This document shows positions 1-12,646 of a stretch of DNA of 64,000 nt, piece after piece. Below the pieces are notes generated by a model. The model saw only the letters and a program-made list of their open reading frames with translations. It was not told the origin of the DNA and did no database searches. The stretch is taken from NCBI GenBank assembly GCA_963693365.1, contig CAVNZM010000004.1:14322001-14386000 (forward strand). The letters run 5' to 3'. Within the stretch, counting starts at the first letter, position 1. Every line of letters begins with the position of its first letter. Made by a program: the position numbers and the translations under genes. Origin of the DNA: Amoebidium appalachense. Its lineage: Eukaryota > Ichthyosporea.

Positions 1-74
1 GCACGTGCCCATGTGTTTTAGGCACCTGGGTGTGCACGTGCACATGTGTTTTAGGCACCTGGGTGTGCACGTGC
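1..74. repeat. 33-bp tandem repeat, two copies plus
   Basis: The unit starts GCACGTGC and contains ATGTGTTTTAGGCACCTGGG. Copies begin at 1, 34 and 67 (the last partial), and the array probably continues left of the window. Confidence 0.85.
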
Positions 75-149
75 CTGTGGGAGGCATGCGTGTCTGCGGA
101 TGTGCCTGTTTGTTATCTCATGCAACCCCCCCCCCCCCCCCCCCAAACC

Positions 150-275
150 GATGGGCTCTGCCTATGACGCATACTGTGCGCATGGCTGATGTTGCATACC
201 TGAATATTTGCCTTTGCATGTGTCCTGCACCATGCTTATCATTGTGTATGTATACTTTGTACCGTGTTCCGCATG
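150..275 (+). repeat. Diverged copy of dispersed element A
   Basis: It starts GATGGGCTCTGCC and ends near GCATGCAAACC followed by a C-rich tract, the same start and end as the better copies at 855 and 17567, with many differences between. A C-tract precedes it. Confidence 0.5.
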
Positions 276-854
276 CAAACCTCCCCTCCCCCCTTCCCCC
301 CCCCCCCCCCGACAGCTCCCTTGGAACCCATGCGGCATGTTACCCGCCGGCGTAACATAACTCGGACTATCGGTTTGGCTTTTTTCAAGCCCAAAGCAAT
401 GGGTGATACCATATTTCCGGCTGACATCCGGGGGCATAGCTTTCCGTTCGAAGACGATAAAGTTCCGCCCTAGTAAGCGTGTTACTACCCTGCGGCGTGG
501 GTCAAATCTCATATTTTCCCCTCTGATTACGAATTCTGCGGCCTTCGGGACTTAATTCTTTTCAGCTGGTGTAGTATGTTAGCCAGGGAAGTATCGACTT
601 AGGTATCGACGGGGGAGCTTCCTAGAAGCCCCGTCTCCTGAGTTCCTATCTATATTTTTCTTGCTTCTGCTTACTGCTGCAACTTTAACCCCCGGCCTTT
701 CCCACTGCCCTTGCCTGCATAAGCAACCCTGCTCGTCTCTGATCAAGACGGGTGACCTACTCATGTTCAAGTGAAACAGTATCTGAGTTGGGTTTCGTTA
801 ACGAGGGGAATAGGTCGAAACTCGGGTACTGTGGATGACGTGGGCCCCCCCTGA

Positions 855-1013
855 GGATGGGCTCTGCTTATTATGCATACTCTTTATGTATGGCTTGCAT
901 TCTGCATCGTGTTATCCGTTTGTTCTTGTGTACTTCGTACTTTTTAACGCATTCAAAACCCCCCCCCCCCCTACCACCCCCCTCCCCCCACCTTAAAAAA
1001 AAAAAAAAAAAAA
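855..1013 (+). repeat. Dispersed element A with C-run and A-run tail
   Basis: About 100 bp from GGATGGGCTCTGCTTA to GCATTCAAAA, nearly identical (about one difference) to 17567-17667. It is followed by a C-rich tract and then about 19 A. This is a SINE-like or introner-like layout, but no autonomous partner or target-site duplication was seen. Confidence 0.75.
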
Positions 1014-1180
1014 GTTGGTAGTCCAAAGGTGGTATATCCTCATGAGCCCCCCCAGATCTGTGTGTTCAAGTGAGGTCAAGTTCTCGTGAACCTGACCAAC
1101 TAAGCCATATTCTAATGGATTTGACCAAATAAGCATAGTCTCCTGGACCTGATCAAATAGGCATATTTCCATACCCCCAG

Positions 1181-1637
1181 ATCTGCGTGTACAACGAGAA
1201 GGCACGGCGCTGGCTGGATGCCGAGCAGCTGCGGGGCCACACGGATGCCGTCAGCCAGGTCACCTTTGCGCCAAACCTCGGCAGGTACAGTGTGATTGGC
1301 TGGAGCCACTATGTGTGGTTGGTTGGATCTGCTGCTGATCGTGTAGTGCCTGCATTGGTGTGGATGTGCAGTGGTGACCGTGTGTGCCATGCTGTGTGTG
1401 CCTGCATGTGTGTGTGTGGTGTCATATGTGTGGCTTCATCGGTGGGCAAGCCACCAGCCTTATGCACATTGACAAACATACACACACGGGTGCTGACCAA
1501 TGGGCCTCCTCTCTCCCTCATCTCTCCCATCCCCCCCTCCCTCCCTTTAAGCACACACACACAGCACACACACACACACACACACCGTACATGCAGATAC
1601 AAATACACATGAAACACACGCACGCACACAAGCGCAC

Positions 1638-1712
<75 letters not shown>

Positions 1713-2109
1713 CATACGTGCTGCTGGCCACCGGCTCACGTGACAACACCATCCGCATCTGGAAGCTGACCGATGCCCCCATGTAGGTGCTGTGTGTGTG
1801 CACGTGCATGTAGGGGTATGTGCATGGGGAGTTTATGCTGTTTACTCGAGGCAAAAAGAGACCAGTCTCAGGTATGGGGGTTTTTGCTCGGTATATCCCC
1901 TTAGCGGCATATCATGATCAAATACATAGATCTCGGGTGATGATTATATATATCAGGGTTTTTCTTACTCTATGAACACCATATAGACTAAGAAGAAGGA
2001 TCACTTAGTTGGATTCCCCGTTTTTTTTTTGTTTTTTTTGTTTTTTGTTTTTTTTTAAACGGGCTCCCCCTGGGACACTCGGTTTCAGCTGGTGTGTGTC
2101 TGTGTGTGT

Positions 2110-2180
<71 letters not shown>

Positions 2181-2993
2181 GGGAGGATTACATTCTTAAT
2201 ATTGTGTTTTTGTGTGTATGCTTGTTTCTTCAAGTTGTTCATTTTAGTTTTATTGGAAGCCTTTTTTTTCTTCTTCTTTTTTTTTTTCCTTTTTTTTTTT
2301 TTTTTTTTTTTTGGGGGGGGGGGGGGAGGGGGGGAGGGTTAGGTATTTGTTTTTATAGGCATAGGCTTGGGGGGAGGGGGAGGGGGGGGGGGGGGGGGGT
2401 GTCAAGAGCGGAGTGTCAATGGGCGCAGTTGTACAGGGTTGTGCACAAGTGTATTGACCAAAGGGAGGCAGGGCCTTGGTTTGTGGGTTTTAACATGTTG
2501 CTGCAGTGTTGGCAGCAGTGAGCGGCGGGTCAGCAGCACGTGTGTGGGGGTGCTGGGGGAGCATCGCAGCCCAGTGTGGCGGCTGCAGTGGAACATGGCC
2601 GGCACCGTCCTGGCCAGCTCGGGAGATGACGGCACCGTGCGCCTGTGGAAGGGTGGGTGGCGCACACTGTCACTGCACGTGCTTAGTGCATGCAAATGGG
2701 GTAGAGAGGGTAAAAATGCGCCCCTATTATGTGACTCTTCCAAGTATTTTCTTATTTATTTACTTTTTGAGGTGATAGGGGGGGAGGGGGTGGCGGGGGG
2801 AGGGGGGGGGGGGGGGTTGCTTGTCAACTTGTTGATTCCGTGGGTGTGAGCTGGGAAGGGAGGGGGATGGTGCGCTTGGGAATGATGCTCACACCCCCTC
2901 TCTTCCCCAGCAACCAAGCCCGACACGTGGGGCTGCATCTCAGTGGTCAACAGCAATGGCATATTGCAGGAGATACAGTACGACCCAAGCTAG
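1181..2993 (+). CDS. SEH1: Nucleoporin SEH1, WD40 protein (3' exons; 5' part outside)
   Basis: SEH1 is a beta-propeller subunit of the Nup84/Nup107-160 nuclear pore complex and of the GATOR2/SEA complex. Four exons are seen: 1181-1284, 1711-1782, 2519-2652 and 2911-2993, ending in TAG. Phases match at each join. The product includes the segment VYNEKARRW, then [20 protein letters not shown], then [20 protein letters not shown] followed by TVRLWK. These align in order with the last blades of SEH1, and the [15 protein letters not shown] signature is the most telling part. At the second exon end the donor must be at 1783, because four bases later a TAG would be read. The final 26 residues (ATKPDTW to YDPS) replace the usual short tail. 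N-terminal blades must lie left of the window. The identity is strong; the first exon upstream is not settled. Confidence 0.88.
1627..1708 (+). repeat. (CA)n microsatellite abutting a 3' splice site
   Basis: A (CA)n run continues to the acceptor AG of the SEH1 exon at 1711. No ordinary pyrimidine tract lies between the repeat and the AG. Confidence 0.9.
1830..2057 (+). repeat. Dispersed element B, full copy in SEH1 intron
   Basis: About 200 bp starting GTTTATGCTGTTTACTCGAG and ending GGATTCCCCG followed by a T-rich run. It matches 57775-57999 along its whole length with scattered substitutions. Its first ~55 bp are also present inverted at 5215-5269. The start point is the same in all three copies while the flanks differ, which marks an element boundary. 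Confidence 0.85.
2103..2179 (+). repeat. (GT)n joined to ~57-base G-run
   Basis: A short (GT)n passes directly into an uninterrupted G homopolymer of nearly 60 bases inside the SEH1 intron. Confidence 0.95.
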
Positions 2994-3027
2994 TGTGTGG
3001 TGTGGTTGCATGTTAGGTCGTGTGGCG

Positions 3028-3135
<108 letters not shown>

Positions 3136-3390
3136 TGGGTGAGGTTTTATTTGCACAAACATTTACCATGAATGAATGACGGAAGTATCGAATATCGATG
3201 CACATGTGCACTGCGGGTAGGCACGGTACGTGCACATACGGGCCATCATGTAGTGAGGGGCGGGGGCAATGCAGCACCCAAATCAACACACCGGCACATA
3301 TCTAATTAGTGGTGTGTGTATGTATGCATATGGGAGAGACATGTTCCTTGCATAATTACATGATCACGATGCTGCTGTGCCGTGTAAAGA

Positions 3391-3484
3391 ATAGGCCCAA
3401 GATGACCACTTACAGGCCCAAGATGACCACTTATAGGCCCAAGATGACCACTTATAGGCCCAAGATGACCACTTATAGGCCCAA
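3391..3484. repeat. 21-bp minisatellite, four full copies plus a partial
   Basis: The unit is AGGCCCAAGATGACCACTTAT. Copies are nearly perfect; one has TACA instead of TATA. Confidence 0.95.
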
Positions 3485-3699
3485 AACACCACACCGTTTA
3501 ACGTTGGCTATCAGGTGTATTTAGTTCACAGTGCTGAGCAATGTTCAGAGGTGTGTACATGTGCCCCCTTCCCCCCCACCCCCCTCCTCACCCCCCCCCC
3601 CCCCCCCCACACACACACAAGCACAAAAAAAAAGAAAGAAAGACTCTCGGAACTGTAGTACTGACAGGCAAATTCGCACGGCAAGCTGGTGGGTGGATC

Positions 3700-3890
3700 C
3701 TCCCCCCCCCCCCCCCCTCCCCCTCCCCCTCCTCGTTTTCTTTATTTTTTTTATTTAGTGGGCCCACCCAACAACCCACCCCCCACCCACCCACCCACCA
3801 ACCCCCCGGGCAAAAAAAGAAAAAATAAATAAAAAAAAATAAAGAAAACGAGGAGGGGGAGGGGGTGGGGTGGGGGGGGGGGGGGGGGAG
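3700..3890. repeat. Long inverted repeat (hairpin)
   Basis: The left arm (about 3715-3757, containing CCTCGTTTTCTTTATTTTTT) is matched by the reverse complement in the right arm (about 3829-3870). There is one base difference in an A/T run, and the arms extend into pairing C- and G-runs. The loop is about 70 bp and C-rich. Confidence 0.85.
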
Positions 3891-4325
3891 GGCAGAGGAC
3901 CTTCTTTCCTCACCGCACTGCCTTCATCAGGCACACTATGTGCAGCCTCTTTAATTCTTTTTTTGTGTGTGTGTGTGCGTCGTGGTGATGGTGGTTTTGT
4001 GTTTTTGTTTTCCTTTAGGTGGTGGTGGGGGGGGGGGGGGGGGGGGGGGGGGGGGAGGAATCAACACCCCCAGCAGGTGAATAAGACAGCAAAGTGTACG
4101 AAATCATGCATGTACTTGTCATAATGAACGTGCCGGTGCGGATTTTATCATGGGAAGGGGATACATTCAGAATCAGCTAGCAAACTTCTGCACCCTGAGA
4201 CATTCGAAATTTCACTGCCACAGTACAGCCCTTGCTTGCCTATGGCATACTGTAACACCATGCAGATGTGAGGATGGGAACAGCTAACTGCCTGTTCCAC
4301 CAACACACCTTCACCACTTCTCTCA

Positions 4326-5090
4326 CTACCACCTCTTTGCAAGCACTACCGCAGCCGCTGACCCCCCACCCACCACCGCCATCCAAATCCTCTCCAACAC
4401 ACTCCTCTTCACCTCCCTCTCACCCTGCCCCAACCCCCCCTCCCCAACAACAGCCACCACATTATGTGCAAGAGCGGCTGCCTGGTTTCTATGGGCCACC
4501 TCATCCTCACAACATGACTCAAGCATATACCGCAACTCGGGGTATAACCCCTCCCTCTTCAGCCTGCCTATCTGTGCGTTGTAGTGCGTCTCCACAAACG
4601 TCTCGACAGCCTCTGTCGTCAGGTAGAAGGCACGTGCACCCCCTACAATAGTCGGGATAAAACCCAGAGACCACCCAGCCACCACCCAGAGAGGAAGAAA
4701 CGCGCTCCTGTGCTGTGGCAGCATGACACTGTCAAGCAGACGTAGGTGTTTCTCCTCCGCCTCCTTGTGGTGGGTGATAAACTCTACTAGCTGCTCCTGT
4801 TCTCGTGTGTGTTCGACCCTAAGCCGTGCAGCGCACAGGGCGCCCTTGTAGATGTTGACTGCCCCGGTCTCTCCTGCGTGGTCCGACCGCAGCTCCTGCA
4901 CAAGCCACGTGGGCCAGCTGTCACGTGACCGCACTATGGCGTCAGTGTGGTTGGCGCGCAGGCACAGCCTAAGGGGTGTGTGCAACCTGGAATGTATGGT
5001 GGTGTGACCAAGCATTGGACGGCTAATGCATGGACTAGAGTGTATGCGGCGCAAGACAGAAAGCCCTGTGCTAGCTGATAGTGCAGTCAT
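4326..5090 (-). CDS. COQ7: 5-demethoxyubiquinone hydroxylase COQ7, mitochondrial
   Basis: COQ7 is a di-iron monooxygenase that hydroxylates demethoxyubiquinone in the penultimate step of ubiquinone synthesis, on the matrix face of the mitochondrial inner membrane. It is a single 254-residue open frame starting at an ATG. Residues 1-55 are rich in Arg, Ser and His and poor in acidic residues, like a mitochondrial presequence. The family core starts at SDHAGETGA (Glu74). The paired iron-ligand motifs are visible as EAEEKHL (Glu112, His115), TTEAVETFVETHYNAQI (around Glu163) and CEDEVAHRNQA (Glu197, His200). The C-terminal amphipathic segment ends AVVLAKRW. It has no introns, unlike most of its neighbours. 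Identity is firm. Confidence 0.95.
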   Translation of the reverse strand: MTALSASTGLSVLRRIHSSPCISRPMLGHTTIHSRLHTPLRLCLRANHTDAIVRSRDSWPTWLVQELRSDHAGETGAVNIYKGALCAARLRVEHTREQEQLVEFITHHKEAEEKHLRLLDSVMLPQHRSAFLPLWVVAGWSLGFIPTIVGGARAFYLTTEAVETFVETHYNAQIGRLKREGLYPELRYMLESCCEDEVAHRNQAAALAHNVVAVVGEGGLGQGEREVKRSVLERIWMAVVGGGSAAAVVLAKRW

Positions 5091-5214
5091 TATGTGTGTG
5101 TGTGCGTGATATAGGCAAGGGTGTCAGCAGGGCTCTATTGCCTGGCCGTGCTAAGGCCTAGGAACACAGGTTTTCGAGCTGACCTTGCTCACTGCAGTGT
5201 GAAAGTGAAGTTAA

Positions 5215-5269
5215 CCCCCCCCCATACCTGAGACTGGTTCTCTTTGCCTCGAGTAAACAGCGTAAACCC
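5215..5269 (-). repeat. Truncated element B, inverted
   Basis: The reverse complement begins GTTTACGCTGTTTACTCGAG and runs to CAGGTATGGGGGGGG, where the copy stops in the G-run. It is the same boundary start as the copies at 1831 and 57775. Confidence 0.85.
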
Positions 5270-5337
5270 TTAAAGCTCACTCTCTGCCGTGATCGATGAT
5301 CATCATGCCCTGGTCATACTGCCCGTTAGTCTGACTC

Positions 5338-5345
5338 TGACGTCA
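5338..5345. promoter_or_regulatory. CRE/ATF site upstream of COQ7
   Basis: Palindromic TGACGTCA about 250 bp upstream of the COQ7 start codon. The same octamer occurs near other gene starts in the window. Function is inferred from the motif only. Confidence 0.4.
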
Positions 5346-6164
5346 CTTTTAGCTGATCATAGGCTAGATTGCTGGGCTCTGGGTGTACGCGATTTAGCCT
5401 ATCACGTAACGCATATCAGACCCGGCAGTGGGCAGCTGGGCCCGCGTGTTTGCATGAATATATGCATTGCAAACACTTTTCCACGGCCGCACATTCTCTT
5501 TAAATTGCTAACTGGAGAATTCGACGAGGCCTGAGGAGGAGTCCAGGAGAGAGGCCTAGGGGAGGGCCCAGGGGTGGGATCGTGAAGGCTCTATTCTATG
5601 TAGCTCTATTCTGCTGTACGCCACTCGGAATATACCGGATATGTACCGCATGCATATGCGCAGGAGAAGAGGAAGAGAATTCTGGAGAAGCTTCGGCCCG
5701 GGCCTGGGACACACGAAATGTGACGTAGCGTTAGCGCCACGTAACACTGATTCTTCAGTTCGGCAGAACCGTACACATGTGTCTGAGTACATATATATAT
5801 ATCGTCAGTATTAGTACTAGTAGTAGCAGTCAATATTGTCGTTTTGCAGCTTCCCATGTAGCTACTCGGTAAAAGACATTGGTAGCTGGTAGTCCCGGGA
5901 GCACCAATATATATCACGTAATAAATATAAGCAGACCGGATAACAGCACTTGACTTTAATAAAATGCAAGAATTCAGCGTACAATACGGTAGTGTCCGGT
6001 GCACACACAGTGGCTACCGGTTAGATGTCCATAATTGATTATGCCTTGGCATGCACTGTTATACACCACCATGTATACCAAAACATCGGTGTGTGTGTGT
6101 GCAGCGTCATAGCAGTGTGCACAACAATGGTTCCTTCGTGCTTTCGTTGGGTGTGTGCTGCAAG

Positions 6165-6199
<35 letters not shown>

Positions 6200-6610
6200 A
6201 AAAAAATAAAATAAAAAATAAATAAAATAAAAAAAAGTAAAACAACAACACCCCCTGCAACAACTAATCACCGCCTACCAAAAAGGAGAAGCAAACGGAA
6301 AAGAATACGTCAGAGCCCCACCCCACCCCTCCAACAATCATTAGTAGCACCTTACAAAAAAAACAAAAAAACGGCCGAAATACAACTGATTGTTCAGCTT
6401 TGATACACCAAAGTGAAAAGGATATGCCCCAGCTACGCGTATATGGGCCACAGAGAGTGACAGGCCTGCTATGCTACCCCGCACATCTTCCCGGCCTAAC
6501 ATCCTCCTGAAGGGAACGAGAGGCAGCAAACCAACCACCACCAAGTCCGCAAAAACCTTTCACCGTCCACCACCAGCCACCCTCTAACCCTTTCACCTCC
6601 ACCGCCCACG

Positions 6611-7707
6611 TCATTCATCCGTGTCCATGCCCTCACCCCCTTCCTCGACCTCCATCGTATCATCCTCGATCTCGTCCACCCACTCATCCTCGGGGTTGTA
6701 GTGCCCACTTTCCTGGTAGCCTGCTAGAAGCTCATCGATGTGGCCCAGCATCGTCTCGTCGTCACACCCCACCTTGCCGTACAGCTGTGTGTGTGTTTGT
6801 GTGTGTGTGTGTGTGCGCGTATGTGAGAGAGAGTGAGTGTGCGTGTGTGTGTGCGCGTATGTGCCTGTGTGGGCGTGTGTGTATACTGTGAAGGTGTGTG
6901 TAAACGTGCGAGAGTCCAAATATTTCGGTGAGAACATGGCTGTGTGTCAGTGTGCATCAGACCACTTGGGCTGGAATTTGCCACACGACATATACACGAG
7001 ATCATTTTCAGGTTGTGCATCTCAAACCCCCCCCCCCCCCCCCCCCCCCTCCCCGCCCCCCCTCCCACACACACAGGGGCACATCCTTAGAACAACACAC
7101 ACAGCCCACAAATACCCCTTCCCCACCCATCACCATCGCCACCACCAACTACCCACACACCGACACCCACATATACATACTGAAATGTAAACATCCACAC
7201 ACACACACGCACGCACGCACGCACGCGCGCACGCGCGCACACACACACACCCACGCACCTTTCGTGCATGGACCAGACACTCCACGGCCGTGTCCGCATC
7301 CCCCGTCAGGTGGCCCACCCACCCGTGCAGATACCACACATCCACAACCTCGTCATCCTCCGTCTCCAGCTGCCGCAGCACCTGGGATAGGCAGAAATTT
7401 AGCGCATGTCTACTATTCTCGATGAGAGATGAGATATACCGAACCGTTAAGTGCACTTTCAGAGGGAGAGATATAATATATATAATGACTCATCAGTGCA
7501 TTATCATTTATTTTGCACTTCGAGCACCACACAACCGATTACATCAAGGGCCAGACACAATCTGCATCCCAACCTCTCCCAGCCACTCTCCCCTTCAACC
7601 AACACCACCCGTGTGCAGGTTATGTGTGCGGGCGGATCGGTGAACAAGCGGGGCATGTCACAAGCCCCTCCCTCTCTCCCCCTCTTCCTCCCTTACACAC
7701 ACACACA

Positions 7708-7742
<35 letters not shown>

Positions 7743-8042
7743 CCCCCCCCCCCCCCCCCCCCCCTCTCTGCCTTCCGTGTGTGTGCCTTCTCCTTGTGTG
7801 TGTACGTATGCCTGCGCTTTGTGTGTGTACGTATGCATGCTTGTGTCGCATAAGATTTCTACTACTGATTGTCTGTTGTATCTGTGTGTGCGTGCTGTCT
7901 ATGTGTGTGTGTGGTTGTGTGTGTGCCTTCTGAGCCCGCGTGCGCGTGTGTGTTAATGTGTGTGTGTGTGTGTGCATGGGGCCTGTACGGGAGTGTGTGC
8001 CTGCTGCCTGTGTGTGTGTGTGTGTGTGCCTGCTGTGTGTGT

Positions 8043-8119
<77 letters not shown>

Positions 8120-8565
8120 CCTGCTGTATCATCAGCCTGTGTGTGTGTGTGTGTGTGTGTGTGCCTGCTGTATCATCAGCCTGCATGTGTGTGTGTGCGT
8201 GCGTGTGTGTTTGTGTGTGTGTGTATGTGTGTGTGTGCCGGCTGTATCATCAGCCTGTATGTGGGTGTGGGTGTGTGTGCCTGCTGTACCATCAGCCTGT
8301 GTGAGTGTGTGTGTGTGTGTGTGTGCCTGCTGCTTGTGCACACACCTTCACCGCCTCCTCATAGCGGCCCAACTCCGCCAGCAGCCTGACGGTGGCCACT
8401 CTGAACTCGTAGGGCGGCAGCTGGTCCGGGTCTGTGTGCCAACAATTAGTGCCATTACTCTTTCTCCATAATCCTACATGACGTTGCTTGCCCAGCATAA
8501 TTGTTTCCTTTTTTTCATTTCTTTTATTCCCCCCCCCCCCCCCCCCCCCGCCCCCCCAAACACCC

Positions 8566-8611
<46 letters not shown>

Positions 8612-10163
8612 AAAAAACAGAGGTGGAAGTGTACATGTGCACACATGAACAGTTAAAGTGATCGGGTGTGTGTGCCCCCAAGTGTGAACAGATACGAGAG
8701 CCAGTTGGGAGACCCGAGGATTGCAGCCACCCACCACACACATTCCCACCCCCCACCCTCCCCTCCCTTCCTTCCCCCATAAGTTTGGTTGCATCCCATG
8801 CAAGGGTGGCACAATAAACAATAGCATGTGCAGACGCAACCATGCACATGCACCATGCACGTGCACACATACATGCAACCATGCACATGCACCATGCACG
8901 TGCACACATACATGCAACCATGCACATGCACCATGCACGTGCACACATACATGCAACCATGCACATGCACCATGCACGTGCACACATACATGCAACCATG
9001 CACATGCACCATGCACGTGCAGGCACGCACCTTCGCTGCCCTGCCACAGCTGCATGCTCTGTGTGAGCATCTCCCCCGCCTTCTGGTTGTTGCTGGCACT
9101 GATCCAGAAGCTGCAGAACGTCTGGTACGCCTCCTAAAGGGGGGTGTCAGATGTCTGGCTAGTGTCTGTTGGGCCAACACACCCTGGAGGCACAGGCACA
9201 CGTGCACACAGACGACACCATCACAGCAAACAATGTAACAACACCACTCCCAACCCTATCTCCATGCTGGAGACATATTCTCTTCTTATCAGCCAAATGT
9301 GATCAGACACACACCACTGTTCTGGTGTGAAATTTCCACAAAATAAACATAACACCTGTATGTGTCAGCCTGTGCGGTGAACATGCATGTGTGAATGTGT
9401 GAATGTGTGTGTGTGTGTGTGTGTGTGTGTGTCACCCGTGTGTGTGTGCGTGCGCGTATGTGCACGTGTGTGTATTTGTGCGTATGTGTATGTGCGCGAG
9501 GATGAATGCATGCATGAGCATCACTCCTTCTCTCTACCCCCCCCCCCCCCAGGCGTGTGTTTTTCTTTTTTTTTTTTTTTGCTCACGCGCGTGTGTGTGT
9601 GTGTCTGTGTGCGTGTGTGCATGCCCACCGCATTTGTGCCATCCAGCTCCACGGCTGCCTCAAGGCTCTTTCTACATTCTTCCTCTGCCACCTCCTCATC
9701 ACTGATTGGCCAAAAATCATCAGTACACTACCCCTTGGCTCCCTCAACCCCCCCCCCCCCCCCCCCGCCGTCTCCAGCCAAACCTCCAGAGGTTTGCTCC
9801 TTCCATCCAACATCACTCGCAGAACCACTACTGCCTATCAAAGCACGACTACACACACATTCCTTCTTGACATTTTATCTCCTGGACCATCCCCCCTTCC
9901 CCCTCCGCCCCCGACTGATTACCATTAGCCACTTTCTCTTCCAAGGTTGTTAACCCCACCCTGTTTCGATTATTACCCCCCTCCCCCCCCCCCCCACCCA
10001 CCCACCCACCCTCACCCCCACCCCTCTCTCTCCCCCGGGCACTCGGACACCCCTCCTGCCTGAATGACCTCCACCGAACCCACTCCTTCTGGTCACGGCA
10101 TATAGGTGTGTGCTTGCGCTATGTATATGCATGTGTGTCCATCGTGTGCATGCAGGTGTGTGA

Positions 10164-10212
<49 letters not shown>

Positions 10213-10723
10213 TGTGTGTTTGTGTGTGTGTGTGCGCGTGTGTATGTCTGCCTGTCTCTCTCTGTGTGTGTCCAGATATAGCCCCCTCTGCCCATACCAC
10301 AGGTCTGTCATGTATATCTCTGCTATTGAGCACATTGCTGATGATGCGGCCCTCCTCAGCATCCCCTCGTCCCCCTCCTCCTGCACTCAACCACACTTTA
10401 GCCACACACCCCGTCCCTCCTCTCTGCCCCCCCCACCCCCCCCACCCACCCACCCAACCCGCTTTCCCACCTCTCGAAGTCTTCCAAACCATCGGGTATG
10501 CCTCCCCCCTCCCACCCCCCCCACACACACCCCCCACCTTTTCTTGTGGCACACACCCGACTCGCCCCACCGGGAGGGGCAGCTCATCAAATCCCCACCC
10601 CGCCCCCAAACCATCATTTAACGGTCACCCATGGTGCGAGCACCCACAGAAACACAACCCCTCCCCCCCCCCAAAAAAAAAAAAAAGCTCCTCATATCTG
10701 AAAGCTCTCACGCCCTCCCATCA

Positions 10724-10754
<31 letters not shown>

Positions 10755-10930
10755 ACCCCACCCCACTCCTCCACGTACCGTGCCCTCGCTCACAGCCTGC
10801 ATATCTTTTTTCAGCAACTCCACCCCCCTCCTGTATGCGGCCACGGCATCAGCCCCCTGCAGCAACTGGCCCAGGCACAGATACTTGCTGGGCCCATGGT
10901 TTGGTGAAAGCCAGATGGCCTTGTCCAGGC

Positions 10931-11028
<98 letters not shown>

Positions 11029-11039
11029 TGGGCGCGCGC

Positions 11040-11075
<36 letters not shown>

Positions 11076-11945
11076 AAAAGCGCGTGTATGCACGGGTCAC
11101 TACTATTGCCGAATCGACGCCAGAGAGCAAAAAGGGGAGCAAAAGTTGCATTGACTGCGGTCGTGTCAAGCCCCCAACCCCACCCCCACCCCCACCCCCT
11201 CCTCTCCTCCCTTGTGCACATCCACACCCTGGCCTCCGTTCCTGCCTCCTTTATCCCTACCCACACACCATGCATGTGCTAGTATCTCGGCCCACCCAGC
11301 TTGTGCATTCTCAGTGCCTGGCAGCATGCAACTGTCTGAGGACATGCCATGCGCCCTGTCCACTGGTAAACCCTTCGAGCATTGTGCACGTGCATGCATG
11401 CTAGTGCACGTGCATGCATATCAGTGCCAGTGCACGTGCAATCGTGCATGCATATTAGTGCACGTATAATCGTGCATGCATAATAGTGCCAGTGCACGTG
11501 CAATCGTGCATGCATATTAGTGCCAGTGCACGTGCAATCGTGCATGCATATTAGTGCCAGTGCACGTGCAATCGTGCATGCATATTAGTGCCAGTGCATG
11601 TGCAATCGTGCATGCATATTAGTGCACGTGCAATCGTGCACGCATATTAGTGCAAGTGCACGTGCAATCGTGCATGCATATTAGTGCCAGTGCACGTGCA
11701 ATCGTGCATGTATATTAGTGCCAGTGCACGTGCAATCGTGCATGCATATTAGTGCACGTGCAGGCATGCCAGTGCACGTGCATGCACCCACCTCCTTGGC
11801 CGACTCCCCGTCTCCCCCCTCTATGAAGATCTCAGCCATAGCCTCCAGTGCCCTTAGGTTGTCTGGCTCTTGCTCAAGTGCCTTGGCACAAAACCGGTGG
11901 GCCATCTCAAACTCAAACCGCTCGACATACTCTTCGACCTGGGGA

Positions 11946-11979
<34 letters not shown>

Positions 11980-12558
11980 GGGAGGGGGAGAGAGTGAGAG
12001 AAGGAGGAAGAGAGTGCAAGTGTGTGTGTGGACTGAATGATGAAAAGGAGGGAGAGAGACTGTTTGTGTGTATTTGTGTGTGTGTGTGTGTGTGTGTGCG
12101 TGTGTGCGTGCGTGTGTGTGTGTGTGTGTGTGTGTGGCCAGCGGGAAAGGGGGGGAGGAGCGTGAAAGATGGGGAGGGAGGGGGAGAGAGAGAGAGAGGA
12201 AGAGAGAGAGAGTGTGTGTGTGTTTGTGTGTGTGTGTTTGCGCGTGCGTAGGCGTGTGCGTGTGTATGTGTGTGTGTGCATGTGCATGAGGCAAGGAAAG
12301 GTACTGTGATTCTTCCTTGATTATCTCTTGTTTTTCAATAGGTTTGTGTGCATGATCCATTTGTCTCCAGTCACTGAGCATATACACACGGGCGTCTGTC
12401 GGTAGAGCTGCACACTTGTGTGTCTCTGTATGTGCTTGTGTGTGTGTGCAAGCGCATGCTTCTGCGTGTGCGTGTTTGTGTATGTGTGCCTGCACGTGCG
12501 CGTGTGCGTGCGTGTGCGTGCGTGAACAAGAGCCTGTGTGTGTACCTGTGTCCGTGTG

Positions 12559-12646
<88 letters not shown>

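Larger units (their letters stand above)
1..1180. other. Upstream part of SEH1 locus, mostly non-coding
   Basis: No secure exon was found here. One possible SEH1 exon is 316-351: it follows a C-tract ending in gacag, reads LPWNPCGMLPAG, and is followed by GTAACA. The phrase resembles the WNP segment that precedes the VQIFEYNE region in SEH1 proteins, and its phase (0-0) fits the exon at 1181. This is a weak call. The rest holds poly-C tracts, a 33-bp tandem repeat at the left edge, two copies of a dispersed short element and a poly-A run. Confidence 0.4.
5091..6610. other. Intergenic region COQ7 promoter / ACL4 3' side
   Basis: COQ7 starts at 5090 and ACL4 ends at 6611, both on the minus strand. 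Seen here are a CRE at 5338, a partial element B copy, and a C-run/A-rich tract (6167-6240). The stretch 5400-6020 is unique, balanced sequence with no convincing gene. Confidence 0.7.
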
